NCBI GenBank assembly: GCA_964487845.1
Contig: CAZASK010000001.1
Span: 1 to 64,000 of the forward strand
DNA: 64,000 bases
Source: CAZASK01 sp964487845
GTDB lineage: Bacteria; Chlamydiota; Chlamydiia; Chlamydiales; FEN-1388
Direction: 5' to 3'
Shown: positions 23,180-32,790 of the stretch, one piece after another
Numbering within the stretch: the first letter of the stretch is position 1
How the letters are laid out: the number at the start of each line of letters is the position of its first letter
The notes under the pieces: generated by a model
What the model was told of the DNA's origin: nothing
The model's database searches: none
Seen by the model: the letters and a program-made list of their open reading frames with translations, nothing else
Position numbers and translations under genes: made by a program

Positions 23180-24445
23180 ATGTTGTCTATGGAACAGACT
23201 TCAAGTTCGTTATCTAGTCAACTACGAAATATTCAAAATAAAAATATAGCAAAATATGACCTAATCCAAGGGCCAGATGGCTATACCTTAAAAAAGATGA
23301 ATGGGCTGTCTCGTCTTTGGCGCCAATTTGATTCTTGGATAACGTCACTAAAAGATCCTACAGTCATTCGAGATCCCGGCCTCAAGCTACTTGTGAAAAT
23401 AGAGCAGGTTGCGCGTAAAGATATATCACAAGTTACGCCTGAGCTGACAAAAACACTAAAAATCATGTTTGTAGGCCGTGTAGAAAAATTTACAGATAAA
23501 AAGGCATTTTCTGCTGAGCTTACGAAATGTGCTGATATCTTGGGTCAGTTAGATGTATACACACACCCATACACATCCATACAGAACAAGATCAAGGAGT
23601 GGGTGAATTTACTGCAAGAAAATCCGCTAAAAGCAATAGAATCGATTCAAAAAGATTCTGCTTTTCGGCTTGTTCAGCAGTATAGAGATGAGCCATGGAT
23701 GGCGGCCCCAGTGCGCGCGTTAGTCGAGAATATCACAGATGCGATCTCGAAAATTCCGAAAACAGAAGCTAAGGTCAATGTTAAGCCTCGAAAACTTGAG
23801 TTAAGCGAAAATCAAAAGGACAACCCTCTTCTCCTGAAGTGGGCATCTGCTTTTCCAAATTTTCAAGCAATAGCAAATACGTTAGGTAGAGCTTGCTGGG
23901 ATGGGGGCTCGAATATCAGTCTTACTGTGAATGGCAAAGTGATAGTGTTTACAAAAGAAGAAATAGGCGCAAAAGGGGCAGCAAATGATTTCGAGAAGGC
24001 GGCTTTGCTGTGTGAGAAAATAGAGAGCGTGGTGAAAGAGCAGATGCCGAACAAGTCAGAAGAAGAGGTGAGAGAGATGATAGTTCGTGTGATGTCGTCT
24101 GTTCCGATTGATGATGGCCCTGGTAGTGATGTACATTTGTCTATTATGACTCTGCTACATGGATTGAACTATTTAGATATTTCTCATCGTCTCAAGCCGG
24201 TGGCAAAAGAACCACAAGAATTTATATACAGATTTTCTCTTGATACGACAAATGAGAGTAGTATTTTTTCGGCGGAAACGGATTTAAAGTTGCAAGTGGC
24301 TTTCTCTAATCTGTCGAATGACAAGCTCTCTGGCAACATTAAAGATCCGTTTGTTATCACATCTAAGATGACGAGTGGAGTTGATAATAAAGAGCTTTTC
24401 GCCTCTGTTTCAAGTCATGTTGTTCCGAAACAGGAGAAAAAATAG
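23180..24445 (+). CDS. hypothetical protein inserted in the division cluster
   Basis: I do not recognise this 421-residue protein. It has no signal peptide or membrane helix and is rich in Lys, Ser and Asp, with helical character throughout. It starts two bases after rsmH and ends six bases before ftsL, so it is in the operon, yet C. trachomatis has no gene of this kind there as I remember it. An alternative ATG is three codons in. It could be an effector that landed in the operon or a lineage-specific division factor. Confidence 0.75.
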   Translation: MLSMEQTSSSLSSQLRNIQNKNIAKYDLIQGPDGYTLKKMNGLSRLWRQFDSWITSLKDPTVIRDPGLKLLVKIEQVARKDISQVTPELTKTLKIMFVGRVEKFTDKKAFSAELTKCADILGQLDVYTHPYTSIQNKIKEWVNLLQENPLKAIESIQKDSAFRLVQQYRDEPWMAAPVRALVENITDAISKIPKTEAKVNVKPRKLELSENQKDNPLLLKWASAFPNFQAIANTLGRACWDGGSNISLTVNGKVIVFTKEEIGAKGAANDFEKAALLCEKIESVVKEQMPNKSEEEVREMIVRVMSSVPIDDGPGSDVHLSIMTLLHGLNYLDISHRLKPVAKEPQEFIYRFSLDTTNESSIFSAETDLKLQVAFSNLSNDKLSGNIKDPFVITSKMTSGVDNKELFASVSSHVVPKQEKK

Positions 24446-24451
24446 ACGCAT

Positions 24452-24769
24452 ATGAGCTGGCTGTGGCGATTTTTTATCTGCATGGCAGTAAGCGTAGTTC
24501 TTCTCTATAGCTATATCCACAAGCAAAATCAATTGACAGTCTTGCAGATGAAGGTCCCGCTTGTGCAAAAAAAGTTAAAATTAGTAGAAGATGAAATCGC
24601 CTACCTGCAGTGTGAAAAAGAAAAATTCGAAAATCCAGTACATCTTATGGAGCTACTCAGACAGCCACAATTTGCTCATCTCAAGCATCCTTGCATAAGC
24701 GATATCATCGAAATCACACTGCCGCCTGGTGACCAAAGTAAAGGGATATTAGATGATCGAGCACAGTAA
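24452..24769 (+). CDS. ftsL: FtsL-like cell division protein
   Basis: The 105-residue protein has the FtsL plan: a short cytoplasmic start, one membrane helix (about residues 6-22), then a coiled-coil helix (VLQMKVPLVQKKLKLVEDEI) and a short tail. Sequence conservation in this family is very low, so the call rests on size, topology and place between rsmH and ftsI, the position of CT271 in C. trachomatis. Its end overlaps ftsI by 17 bases. Confidence 0.75.
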   Translation: MSWLWRFFICMAVSVVLLYSYIHKQNQLTVLQMKVPLVQKKLKLVEDEIAYLQCEKEKFENPVHLMELLRQPQFAHLKHPCISDIIEITLPPGDQSKGILDDRAQ

Positions 24770-26756
24770 AAAAAGGCTTTTAATACTCGCAGGAGGCATC
24801 TTTTTTCTCTTTTCTCTCTTGATAATACAGTTTTTTTATATCCAAGTTGTGCAGCATGAAAAATGGAAAGAGAGGGCCGAAAGGCAGCATTATTTTGAAG
24901 TGAGAGAGCCATTCATACGAGGTACTTTTTATTCCAATCCTACTGTGAAAAAAGGCCATCCACAAGAGGCTGAAAAGCTAGCAATCGATGTCTATGCCTA
25001 TCATCTTTTTATAGATCCTCTTGCGATTCCAAAAGAGCTACGAAAAGAAATAGAGTCTGCCATCTGTGTGTGTGCCAAGCCAACGCAAGTCGAACGCTCC
25101 TGTATGGCGCGTCAATTTGAAAAGAAAAGCCGCAGCAGAAAAGTAGTCTCCTGGCTTGATGAAAAAGAAAAGGCAGCGGTAGCTGCATGGTGGATGCCAT
25201 ATGCAAAAAAACATCGGGTCGAGAGCAATGCTCTTTTTTTCGTCAACGACTGCAAACGTGTGCATCCCTTTGGGAAGATGCTAGGGCAGGTGCTTCACAC
25301 CGTGCAAGAACAAAAAGAGGAGCGCTCACAAAAATCCTACCCTACAGGAGGTCTTGAGCTTTCTTTAGATAGCTACTTGCGAGGTACTGTCGGCAAAAGA
25401 AGGCTCATGCGCTCTCCGCGGCATGCTTTAGAAGCAGAAGAAAAAAAAGTGCTTCCTGTGAATGGCGCTGATGTATATCTCACAATTAATCATTATCTAC
25501 AGGCAATCTGCGAAGAAGAGATAGAAAAGGGAGTCAAAGCATGTAAGGCGAAGTCGGGATGGGCTGTGATGATGCACCCCAAAACTGGTGAGATTTTTGC
25601 GCTCGCACAGTATCCCTTTTTTTCTCCTGATGAATATTCGCGATATTTTAACAATACAGAGCTTGTTGAAGATACAAAGGTAAAGGCAATTACTGATGCT
25701 CATGAGCCAGGATCTATTATGAAGCCGATTTCTCTTGCTCTTGTGATGAAGGCGAATAAGATTTTGCAAGGGCAAGGAAGGCCTGCCATATTTTCTCCTG
25801 AAGAAAAAATGGACACGGCAAATGGTCGTTTCCCTGGGAGATCAAAGCCGATGAGTGACACGCACCTTCACTATTTTTTAAACATGAAGCTCGGCATGCA
25901 AAAGTCGTCCAATATCTATTTTGCAAGGCTTATTCAGAGGGTCACCCAGGAGCTTGGGGATGGTTGGTATCGCAACGAGCTTGTGCAGTTTGGCTTTGGG
26001 CATAAAACAGGAATTGAGTTGTTTGGTGAAAGCCCTGGAGTACTGCCACGGCATGGAAAAAATCATCCCAACGGCCGTCCTGAGTGGTCGGTGCCTACTC
26101 CATTTTCATTAGCGATAGGCTACAATTTACAAACTACAAGTGTGCAGATGCTGCGGGCCTTTGCTGTGTTTGCAAATGGAGGCCGTCTTGTGACACCAAC
26201 GTTGATACGAAAGATTGTGCAAAAAGATCAGCAAGGGGTAGAGCACGTTTTAGTAGACAATACAGCCAAAGATCGATTCTCTGGGTTTCCTCTCATTCTA
26301 GATGCAGATATTGTACACGATGTAGTTCATGTTATGAAACTTGTGACAAAGCGTGGAGGAACAGCGAGAAGAGCGGATATACATGGATATACCGAAGCTG
26401 GCAAGACATCGACTGATATGAAGTTAATCAACGGAGCCTACTCACATAAGCACCATGTGGCAAGTTTTGTAGGCTTTGCGCCAGCACATAATCCTGCGTT
26501 TGTGTTACTTGTAACTATGGACGAGCCTTTAGCTGGCTATGTACCAGGAAGAGGGTTGAACCACTTTGGCGGAATAGCGACAGCCCCAGTATTTCGCGAG
26601 ATTGGAAAACGAGCGCTTGAATATTTAGGAGAACCTGTGGATGATCCTTATGGATACCCAGTAGGTGATCCCCGGCGCGATAGTGCCAAAGCTGATGTCA
26701 TGATTGAGGTGCAGCAGCTTGAAAAACTGTATCAAGAATGGAATGGGGCTCATTGA
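24753..26756 (+). CDS. ftsI: penicillin-binding protein 3, division transpeptidase
   Basis: A 667-residue class B PBP that cross-links septal peptidoglycan. It has an N-terminal membrane anchor (about residues 8-30), the dimerisation domain, and a transpeptidase domain with the active-site SIMK (Ser321, Lys324), SSN at 385-387 and KTS at 551-553 in place of the common KTG. It overlaps ftsL by 17 bases and shares one base with murE. It corresponds to pbp3 (CT270). Confidence 0.94.
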   Translation: MIEHSKKRLLILAGGIFFLFSLLIIQFFYIQVVQHEKWKERAERQHYFEVREPFIRGTFYSNPTVKKGHPQEAEKLAIDVYAYHLFIDPLAIPKELRKEIESAICVCAKPTQVERSCMARQFEKKSRSRKVVSWLDEKEKAAVAAWWMPYAKKHRVESNALFFVNDCKRVHPFGKMLGQVLHTVQEQKEERSQKSYPTGGLELSLDSYLRGTVGKRRLMRSPRHALEAEEKKVLPVNGADVYLTINHYLQAICEEEIEKGVKACKAKSGWAVMMHPKTGEIFALAQYPFFSPDEYSRYFNNTELVEDTKVKAITDAHEPGSIMKPISLALVMKANKILQGQGRPAIFSPEEKMDTANGRFPGRSKPMSDTHLHYFLNMKLGMQKSSNIYFARLIQRVTQELGDGWYRNELVQFGFGHKTGIELFGESPGVLPRHGKNHPNGRPEWSVPTPFSLAIGYNLQTTSVQMLRAFAVFANGGRLVTPTLIRKIVQKDQQGVEHVLVDNTAKDRFSGFPLILDADIVHDVVHVMKLVTKRGGTARRADIHGYTEAGKTSTDMKLINGAYSHKHHVASFVGFAPAHNPAFVLLVTMDEPLAGYVPGRGLNHFGGIATAPVFREIGKRALEYLGEPVDDPYGYPVGDPRRDSAKADVMIEVQQLEKLYQEWNGAH

Positions 26757-28234
26757 TGAAATTGAAACAGCTCATAAAAGATAGAGAAGACCTTGTTGTG
26801 AAGGGCTCAAAAGAGATCGAGATCACGGGGATTTCTGCACACTCGAAGACGGTAGCTCCTGGATATATATTCATTGCCAAGCGTGGCAAAAAAAATGATG
26901 GGAATCATTTTGTAAGAGAGGCCATACAAGCAGGTGCTTCTGCAATCGTCTCAGATCTATATGATCCATCGCTTACTGTTACGCAGATCATCTCAAAAGA
27001 TGTTGCCCATGAGGAAGCCTCTTTGGCGAAACGATATTTTGGTGATCCAAGTAAAGAGTTATTTGTTGTGGGCGTCACAGGTACTAATGGAAAGACGACG
27101 ACGACATATGCCATCAAACACCTTCTCGATGGTATTGGGATGCCTGCAGGGCTTATTGGGACGATTGAATACATGGTTGGAAAAGCAATCTATCATCCAA
27201 CGCATACAACACCTGATGTCATCTCAAACCATAAAATGCTGCGCGAGATGGTGCGTTCAGGATGCAAAGCGTGTGTGATGGAGGTGTCGAGTCATGCCTT
27301 AGATCAAGGGCGCGTAGACGGGATCGACTTTGACTTAGTGATTTTTACAAATCTCAATCACGAGCACTTAGACTATCATAAAACTATGGAAGCCTATGCA
27401 GAGGCGAAAAGCAAGCTTTTTCGTAATCTGAAAGCAGGTAAGCATTGCCTTGTCAATGCAGACGACCCATGGGTGGAAAAGATGATTTTAGGATGCCCTG
27501 TCAAGCCAATGACCTATGGTATTGAAAAAGAAGCAGACCTCATGGCAGAAAATATCTCTTTTTCTACACGAGGAAGCTCATTTTCAGTTTGGTATAAAGA
27601 AGAGCGTGTCGATTTTTTCTGGCCTCTTCCTGGAAAATTCAATGTCTTGAATGCTTTATGTGTGATTGGAGCCGCGCTTATTCGAGGAGTAGTTTTTGCA
27701 GCAATTCCTCCTTTGCTTGCTCTTTTTCAGGCAGTGCCTGGCAGGTTAGAAAGAGTGGTAGTGGATGATGCTGATGAGGCGCTTCTTCCTGCTCTCTTTG
27801 TTGATTATGCGCATAAACCAGAGGCGCTGCGCAATGTTTTACAAACACTTCGAGAGTGTGCTCACGGCAATATTATCACCGTCTTTGGCTGCGGAGGCGA
27901 AAGAGATGTCGAGAAGCGGCCTATTATGGCAAAAATTGCGGAAAGTCTTTCTGATAAAGTGATTGTTACCTCAGATAATCCACGAGGTGAAGATCCGCAA
28001 GAGATCATACGTGATATTGTAGCTGGCTTTACAGACAATACAAAGTATGAGTGTGTAGTAGATAGGGCGCAGGCGATCGAGCGTGCGGTTACTATGGCAA
28101 CAAAAGATGACATTATCTTGATTGCAGGAAAAGGACATGAGGCCACGCAGCAGTTTCAACACCATGCTGTAGATTTTGATGACAAGGTCGTGGCAAGACA
28201 ATGTCTAGAAAAACATAAAGTGCTATTTTCATGA
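26756..28234 (+). CDS. murE: UDP-N-acetylmuramoyl-tripeptide synthetase MurE
   Basis: MurE adds the third amino acid to UDP-MurNAc-L-Ala-D-Glu. I start at the ATG at 26756, which shares a base with the ftsI stop; upstream in-frame ATG codons lie inside ftsI. The ATP-binding loop GTNGKTTTT is at about residues 109-117, MEVSSHALDQGRV follows, and the DNPR motif (SDNPRGEDP) marks the meso-diaminopimelate-specific enzyme. Length of 492 aa is normal. This supports a DAP-type stem peptide. Confidence 0.95.
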   Translation: MKLKQLIKDREDLVVKGSKEIEITGISAHSKTVAPGYIFIAKRGKKNDGNHFVREAIQAGASAIVSDLYDPSLTVTQIISKDVAHEEASLAKRYFGDPSKELFVVGVTGTNGKTTTTYAIKHLLDGIGMPAGLIGTIEYMVGKAIYHPTHTTPDVISNHKMLREMVRSGCKACVMEVSSHALDQGRVDGIDFDLVIFTNLNHEHLDYHKTMEAYAEAKSKLFRNLKAGKHCLVNADDPWVEKMILGCPVKPMTYGIEKEADLMAENISFSTRGSSFSVWYKEERVDFFWPLPGKFNVLNALCVIGAALIRGVVFAAIPPLLALFQAVPGRLERVVVDDADEALLPALFVDYAHKPEALRNVLQTLRECAHGNIITVFGCGGERDVEKRPIMAKIAESLSDKVIVTSDNPRGEDPQEIIRDIVAGFTDNTKYECVVDRAQAIERAVTMATKDDIILIAGKGHEATQQFQHHAVDFDDKVVARQCLEKHKVLFS

Positions 28235-28926
28235 AGATGCTGTGGCTTGTTCAAATAGCTCTTTTTTTTCTCTATTCCTGTGCGAGGCACCCTGTAGCTA
28301 CTCAAGGTGCATCTGTAATCACGCAGCCTCCACAGTCTACGCACAAGGGCGCAAAAAAAATAATCGTATTAGATCCAGGACATGGTGGTGAGGATTTTGG
28401 CACTTCCTCTCTTCAAAAGCCGTGGCTTCATGAGAAGATGCTCACTCTAAGAACAGCAAAGTTGGTACAAGGCTTTTTACAAGATTTAGGGCATGAAGTA
28501 TTGATGACTAGAAAGCATGATACTTTTGTTCCTCTTTTACAAAGGGCCGCTTTTGCAAATGGTTCAAGATGTCAGCTTTTTGTTAGCATTCATTATAATT
28601 CAGCACCCAATACACACGCCTCTGGTATTGAAATCTATTTTTATCATGACAAATGCAATAAAATACGTACTTGGAGATCTGAGCGGCTGGCGAAAAAGGT
28701 GCTGCAGCATCTGATACGTGAGACGAAGGCACGTTCTCGAGGAGTGAGAGCTGGTGATTTTGCTGTCATCCGAGAGACAAAAATGGCGGCTATTCTCATT
28801 GAAGCTGGCTTTTTATCAAATCGAGTAGAGGCCAACAAATTCAGAAACCCAGCCTATATCAAGACATTAGCATATGCCATAGCCAAGGGTATTCATGACT
28901 ATTGCGCTCCTATGCGATCTGAGTGA
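28231..28926 (+). CDS. amiA: N-acetylmuramoyl-L-alanine amidase, predicted lipoprotein
   Basis: An Amidase_3 family zinc enzyme that removes stem peptides from glycan strands. The catalytic elements LDPGHGGED (first His and nearby Glu region), SIHYNSA (second His) and ILIEAGFLSN (catalytic Glu) are all visible. The N-terminus has a signal with FLYSC, a probable lipobox. It overlaps murE by four bases, so it ends the peptidoglycan operon, in the place of amiA (CT268). It likely trims septal peptidoglycan. Confidence 0.92.
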   Translation: MKMLWLVQIALFFLYSCARHPVATQGASVITQPPQSTHKGAKKIIVLDPGHGGEDFGTSSLQKPWLHEKMLTLRTAKLVQGFLQDLGHEVLMTRKHDTFVPLLQRAAFANGSRCQLFVSIHYNSAPNTHASGIEIYFYHDKCNKIRTWRSERLAKKVLQHLIRETKARSRGVRAGDFAVIRETKMAAILIEAGFLSNRVEANKFRNPAYIKTLAYAIAKGIHDYCAPMRSE

Positions 28927-28929
28927 TAT

Positions 28930-29002
28930 CGTCCTCGGCGCGAATTGAACGCGCGACCTGTTGCTTAGGAGGCAACCGCTCTATCCACTGAGCTACGAGG
29001 AC
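28930..29002 (-). tRNA. tRNA-Arg (CCT)
   Basis: Reading the minus strand gives a cloverleaf: acceptor stem GTCCTCG / CGAGGAC, D arm with AGCTCAGTGGATAGAGC, anticodon stem GTTGC / GCAAC around the loop CTCCTAA (anticodon CCT, reading AGG), and a T arm with GTTCAATTC. No CCA is encoded. It lies between amiA and gnd and has its own promoter. Confidence 0.95.
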
Positions 29003-29029
29003 TTGTGAGATGGCATAAATACCTCTGGC

Positions 29030-29057
29030 AGTATAAACTATCGCCAATAAACTACAA
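29030..29057 (-). promoter_or_regulatory. candidate sigma66 promoter for tRNA-Arg
   Basis: On the minus strand TTGTAG (29057-29052), a 16-base spacer and TATACT (29035-29030) precede the tRNA 5' end by 27 bases. The tRNA-Leu gene at 46958 has the same -35 hexamer. Confidence 0.5.
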
Positions 29058-29092
29058 AAACACTATTTTTATAAAAAAGCAGTGAGGGGAAG

Positions 29093-30505
29093 ATGACAGC
29101 AGACATTGGACTAATAGGCCTGGCAGTAATGGGGCAAAATTTAGTATTGAACATGCTCGATCGAGGATTTGTCGTATCTGTATACAATAGGACGACATCG
29201 AAGGTAGACGAGTTTGTGCAAACAAGTGCTAAAGGAACGAAGATCATAGGCACAAAGTCGATGGAGGCTTTTTTTGCATCTTTGAAACGGCCGCGCCGGG
29301 TGATGTTTATGGTAAAGGCAGGATCAGCCGTTGACGATCTCATCAGTCAGTGCCTTCCCTACATGGAACCAGGTGATATCATCATCGATGGAGGAAATAG
29401 CAATTTCGAAGACACAAATCGACGGACAAAGGCTCTGCGGGATCGTGGCTTTGTCTTCTTAGGCGTAGGTATATCGGGTGGCGAAGAGGGTGCACGTCAT
29501 GGCCCCTCTATTATGCCAGGCGGCGATATCGCTGGATGGAAGCACGTAAAAGAGATCTTTCAGGCGATTTCTGCAAAAGTAGAAGGCGGCGAACCCTGCT
29601 GTGATTGGGTAGGAGATGACGGCGGGGGACACTATGTGAAGATGGTCCATAACGGAATCGAATATGGCGACATGCAGCTTATCACCGAGGCATATGATCT
29701 TCTGCACCGTGGGCTTGGTTTGTCCAATGATGAGTTGGCAGCTATTTTCGGCCGCTGGAATACAGGAGTACTCAACAGCTACCTGATTGAAATCACAGCG
29801 CAGATTTTAAAGAAAAAAGATAGTGATGGAGCCTCTCTTGTTGATAAAATTCTAGATGCTGCAGGCCAAAAGGGAACAGGCAAGTGGACTGCGATTAACG
29901 CTCTTGACTTAGGCATGCCTTTGACGCTCATCGGCGAAGCTGTATTTGCAAGAACGCTTTCTTCTTTAGTAGAAGAGCGCCGAAAAGCAAGTGAGCTATT
30001 AGGTTCTGCAGTCAAAAAAATCGATGCAGACAAGCAAGAGTTGATAGCAGCAGTAGAGCAAGCGTTGTATGCCTCCAAGGTTGTTAGCTACGCGCAAGGT
30101 TTTATGCTAATGCAACAGGCTGCCAAGGATTATAAGTGGAAGCTGAATTTTGGAGCGATTGCTCTTATGTGGCGTGGTGGATGTATCATCAGAAGTGCCT
30201 TTTTAGGAAAAATAAAAGATGCCTTTCAACAAGATCCTCATCTTCCATCCCTTCTCATTGCTCCATATTTTAAAGAAGAGTTGAAAAAAGCAGATGCTGG
30301 CTGGAGAAAAGCGGTAAGCTATGCAGTAAACAGCGGTATTCCAGTGCCTTGCCTGTCCACAGCGCTTTCATTTTTTGATGGATATCGCTCAAAGTGCCTG
30401 CCAGCGAATCTTTTGCAGGCGCAAAGAGACTTCTTTGGTGCACATACGTATGAAAGAATAGATCGTCCTCGTGGAGAGTTTTTCCATACTTCATGGACGG
30501 ACTAG
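29093..30505 (+). CDS. gnd: 6-phosphogluconate dehydrogenase, decarboxylating
   Basis: Oxidises 6-phosphogluconate to ribulose 5-phosphate with NADP in the pentose phosphate pathway. The Rossmann start GLIGLAVMGQNLVLNM, IIDGGNSNFEDTNRR, GVGISGGEEGARHGPSIMPG, HYVKMVHNGIEYGDMQ with the catalytic lysine, and GTGKWTAINALDLGMP are all present, and 470 residues is full length. AGGGGAAG lies just before the ATG. It ends 28 bases from the convergent tal gene, which continues the pathway. Confidence 0.97.
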   Translation: MTADIGLIGLAVMGQNLVLNMLDRGFVVSVYNRTTSKVDEFVQTSAKGTKIIGTKSMEAFFASLKRPRRVMFMVKAGSAVDDLISQCLPYMEPGDIIIDGGNSNFEDTNRRTKALRDRGFVFLGVGISGGEEGARHGPSIMPGGDIAGWKHVKEIFQAISAKVEGGEPCCDWVGDDGGGHYVKMVHNGIEYGDMQLITEAYDLLHRGLGLSNDELAAIFGRWNTGVLNSYLIEITAQILKKKDSDGASLVDKILDAAGQKGTGKWTAINALDLGMPLTLIGEAVFARTLSSLVEERRKASELLGSAVKKIDADKQELIAAVEQALYASKVVSYAQGFMLMQQAAKDYKWKLNFGAIALMWRGGCIIRSAFLGKIKDAFQQDPHLPSLLIAPYFKEELKKADAGWRKAVSYAVNSGIPVPCLSTALSFFDGYRSKCLPANLLQAQRDFFGAHTYERIDRPRGEFFHTSWTD

Positions 30506-30526
30506 AGTAGATTGTATCTCTATATT

Positions 30527-30547
30527 CAGCTGCTTAGAAAGCAGCTG
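30527..30547. terminator. hairpin between convergent gnd and tal
   Basis: A perfect nine-base-pair stem (CAGCTGCTT / AAGCAGCTG) with an AGA loop spans the tal stop codon. There is no T-run on either side, so intrinsic termination would be weak. Confidence 0.35.
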
Positions 30548-31505
30548 GATATGCAGATTGAATGAATTGTTCGAGTTTTACAAAGTCTTTTGCAAAGGTG
30601 CGGATGCCTTCAGCAAGCTTTTCTGTAGCCATGGCATTGTCGTTGAGTTGAAAGCGGAAGAGGCTTTCATTTAGATGAACTCGTGTGATTGAAGAGGCTT
30701 TTGCCTTCTCTGGGGATAAGGTGCGTGTGATAGTTTCCGTGCTTACTTGTAGCTCTTCTAGTAATTTTGGGGCGATGGTCAAAAGATCACATCCTGCTAA
30801 TTCAGTAATTTCTTCTTTATTGCGGAAACTAGCGCCCATGACCTGTGTTTTGTAGTCAAATTTTTTGAAATAGTTGTAAATTTCTCGCACAGAGACGACT
30901 CCTGGATCTTCAGCAGGTGGATAGCTTGTCTTTCCTTCTGCCTTTTTGTACCAGTCAAGAATGCGCCCAACAAAAGGAGAGATGAGAGTCGCCTTAGCTT
31001 CTGCGCAGCCAATAGCTTGATAGAGAGAAAACAAAAGGGTCATATTACAATGAATGCCTTCCATCTCCAGCATCTCGGCAGCGCGAATGCCCTCCCATGT
31101 AGATGCAAGCTTAATCAAAATGCGTTCGCGAGGAATCTTCGCCTTTTCGTACAGAGCGATTAAAGAGCGCGCTCTGGCAATACTTCCTTGCGTATCAAAA
31201 GATAAATGGGCATCTACCTCGGTAGAGATTCTGCCAGGCACGAGCTTTAAAATCTCAACGCCAAAATTGACAAAAACTTGGTCTAAGAGTGCATTTTTTC
31301 TAGCTTCTGCTGATGATGTGATGGTCTGCGCAGTGTCAGCAATCGCTTTTTCTATCAGATGACGATATTCGGATTTTTGCGCAGCAGCGAGAATAAGAGA
31401 TGGATTTGTTGTCGCATCTGTTGGTCTAAAGGCGCCGATAGCATCAATGTCGCCTGTATCTGCTACCACGACAGTCATATTCTTTAATTGCTCTAGCTGA
31501 TTCAT
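30534..31505 (-). CDS. tal: transaldolase
   Basis: Transaldolase moves a dihydroxyacetone unit between sugar phosphates. The 323-residue protein shows DATTNPSLI near the start, the Schiff-base lysine in ILIKLASTWEGIRAAE, NMTLLFSLYQA, and ISPFVGRILDWY, matching TalB-type enzymes. It follows the zinc-ribbon gene by 12 bases on the minus strand. Confidence 0.97.
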   Translation of the reverse strand: MNQLEQLKNMTVVVADTGDIDAIGAFRPTDATTNPSLILAAAQKSEYRHLIEKAIADTAQTITSSAEARKNALLDQVFVNFGVEILKLVPGRISTEVDAHLSFDTQGSIARARSLIALYEKAKIPRERILIKLASTWEGIRAAEMLEMEGIHCNMTLLFSLYQAIGCAEAKATLISPFVGRILDWYKKAEGKTSYPPAEDPGVVSVREIYNYFKKFDYKTQVMGASFRNKEEITELAGCDLLTIAPKLLEELQVSTETITRTLSPEKAKASSITRVHLNESLFRFQLNDNAMATEKLAEGIRTFAKDFVKLEQFIQSAYPAAF

Positions 31506-31517
31506 CTTTCTATTCCT

Positions 31518-31874
31518 CTATACAGCTGTTGGTTCTAAACGAAAGGTTACCAATAACTTCTCTCCCTGCATTGTAAGATCGAGAGTTGATTTTAATCGAG
31601 TAAGAAGTAATTTGAAAGGAACTTGCACATGGTGCGGCCCTACATCAACTGCTACTGAGGCATTCCCAAGTATCTCTTCCGCCTCTTTGATTTGCGAGCA
31701 GAGTGCCGCAAATTTTTTTAATTGTCTCTTGAGAGACTCCTCTCCAAAGCCATATTTTTTCCCACATTCCGAGCATACGACAATACGATGCGGGGCATCA
31801 ATGTCAAAGAGTGAAAAAGCAACTTGTTGTTTACAGCCAATACAGGCGAGCTGAAATGAGCCTTTTGTAGTCAT
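31518..31874 (-). CDS. zinc-ribbon protein upstream of tal
   Basis: A small protein of 118 residues with two CxxC pairs (CIGC at 11-14 and CSEC at 34-37), enough for one zinc ribbon, followed by a helical segment and a beta-rich end. No enzymatic motif is seen. It sits 12 bases before tal and is probably co-transcribed with it. It may bind nucleic acid or act as a zinc-dependent adapter; I cannot say more. Confidence 0.7.
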   Translation of the reverse strand: MTTKGSFQLACIGCKQQVAFSLFDIDAPHRIVVCSECGKKYGFGEESLKRQLKKFAALCSQIKEAEEILGNASVAVDVGPHHVQVPFKLLLTRLKSTLDLTMQGEKLLVTFRLEPTAV

Positions 31875-32006
31875 AATGGAGTCTCCTCATTTCATGGTAA
31901 TGTAACATTTTGTTCGTTTCAATAGAAAAAGAACATGTGTATAAATTGTGTGTGTGCTATTTCTTCTAGTAGATTTTCTGCAATGTTGTTATTCAGGAAG
32001 TAGTAT

Positions 32007-32771
32007 ATGGTATATTTGTTTTTCGTGAAAGTTTGTAGCAAAATAATGAAATTTTTTTCTTTTTATAGAACAATTGCTTTTCTTTTATTTTGGATAGTAC
32101 CATTTTTTGCTCATAATCTCATTGCCGAAATCTTAGATCCTCAACCTTATCTATTGCCTGATGAGCATCCGCTGCAGCCTGTACTCGCTTCTATTTTTGA
32201 AAAAGACGATGTTCTTTTAAATGCAAAAAAATTTAAAAATGGTGGATTTCAAACGTTTGATCTCAGGCCACGATTTCATCTTCGTATTGCAAGGCATCCA
32301 CGAGTCCCAGGGTATGTTTTTAAGATTTACTTGGATGATGAAAACACACATCCAGAGCTTATGTATAGTCGGCTAGTGCAGCGATGTATAGGAGCGAGCG
32401 TAATGCGTAAGATCGTTGAAGAAAATCAATTTCAGCATTTTGTTATTCCGGAAAAATGGGTGTATAAAGTGCAACGTGCTCGAGGAGGGTATTCTTTGAT
32501 TTTAATTGCTCAAGATATGCAACTTGCATCAAAAGAAAACAATATCAGAAGTTGGAAGAAAAAGATTACGAAAGCTCATCTGAGAGAGCTGTATACTTTA
32601 CTGAGCACTGGATATGGATCGATTTGGATGCATAATATTCCATATACAAGAAATAAAAAATTCACTTTTATAGATTTTGAATATCCTCCTAGGCGACTCA
32701 GGATCTTTATGATCGGCAGGAACCTTTCTCCCTCTATGAAAGCCTACTGGGAGCAGCTGTGCAATCAATAA
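32007..32771 (+). CDS. exported protein with degenerate kinase-like features
   Basis: A signal-like hydrophobic segment (about residues 20-40, FLLFWIVPFFAHNLIAE) begins the protein; AGGAAG seven bases before 32007 favours this start over an ATG 39 bases later. The mature part has GYVFKIYLDDE, like a VAIK lysine strand, and WMHNIPYTRNKKFTFIDFEY, like the end of a kinase/phosphotransferase catalytic loop with N and a DFG-like DFE, but the HxD of an active kinase is missing. A pseudokinase-type secreted effector is one reading; an unrelated fold is equally possible. Confidence 0.55.
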   Translation: MVYLFFVKVCSKIMKFFSFYRTIAFLLFWIVPFFAHNLIAEILDPQPYLLPDEHPLQPVLASIFEKDDVLLNAKKFKNGGFQTFDLRPRFHLRIARHPRVPGYVFKIYLDDENTHPELMYSRLVQRCIGASVMRKIVEENQFQHFVIPEKWVYKVQRARGGYSLILIAQDMQLASKENNIRSWKKKITKAHLRELYTLLSTGYGSIWMHNIPYTRNKKFTFIDFEYPPRRLRIFMIGRNLSPSMKAYWEQLCNQ

Positions 32772-32790
32772 ATGTATATGAGGAGTGTGT

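Noticed and set aside
27862..28146. Long minus-strand frame opposite murE
   Set aside because: Mirror of a highly conserved gene; no independent signals.
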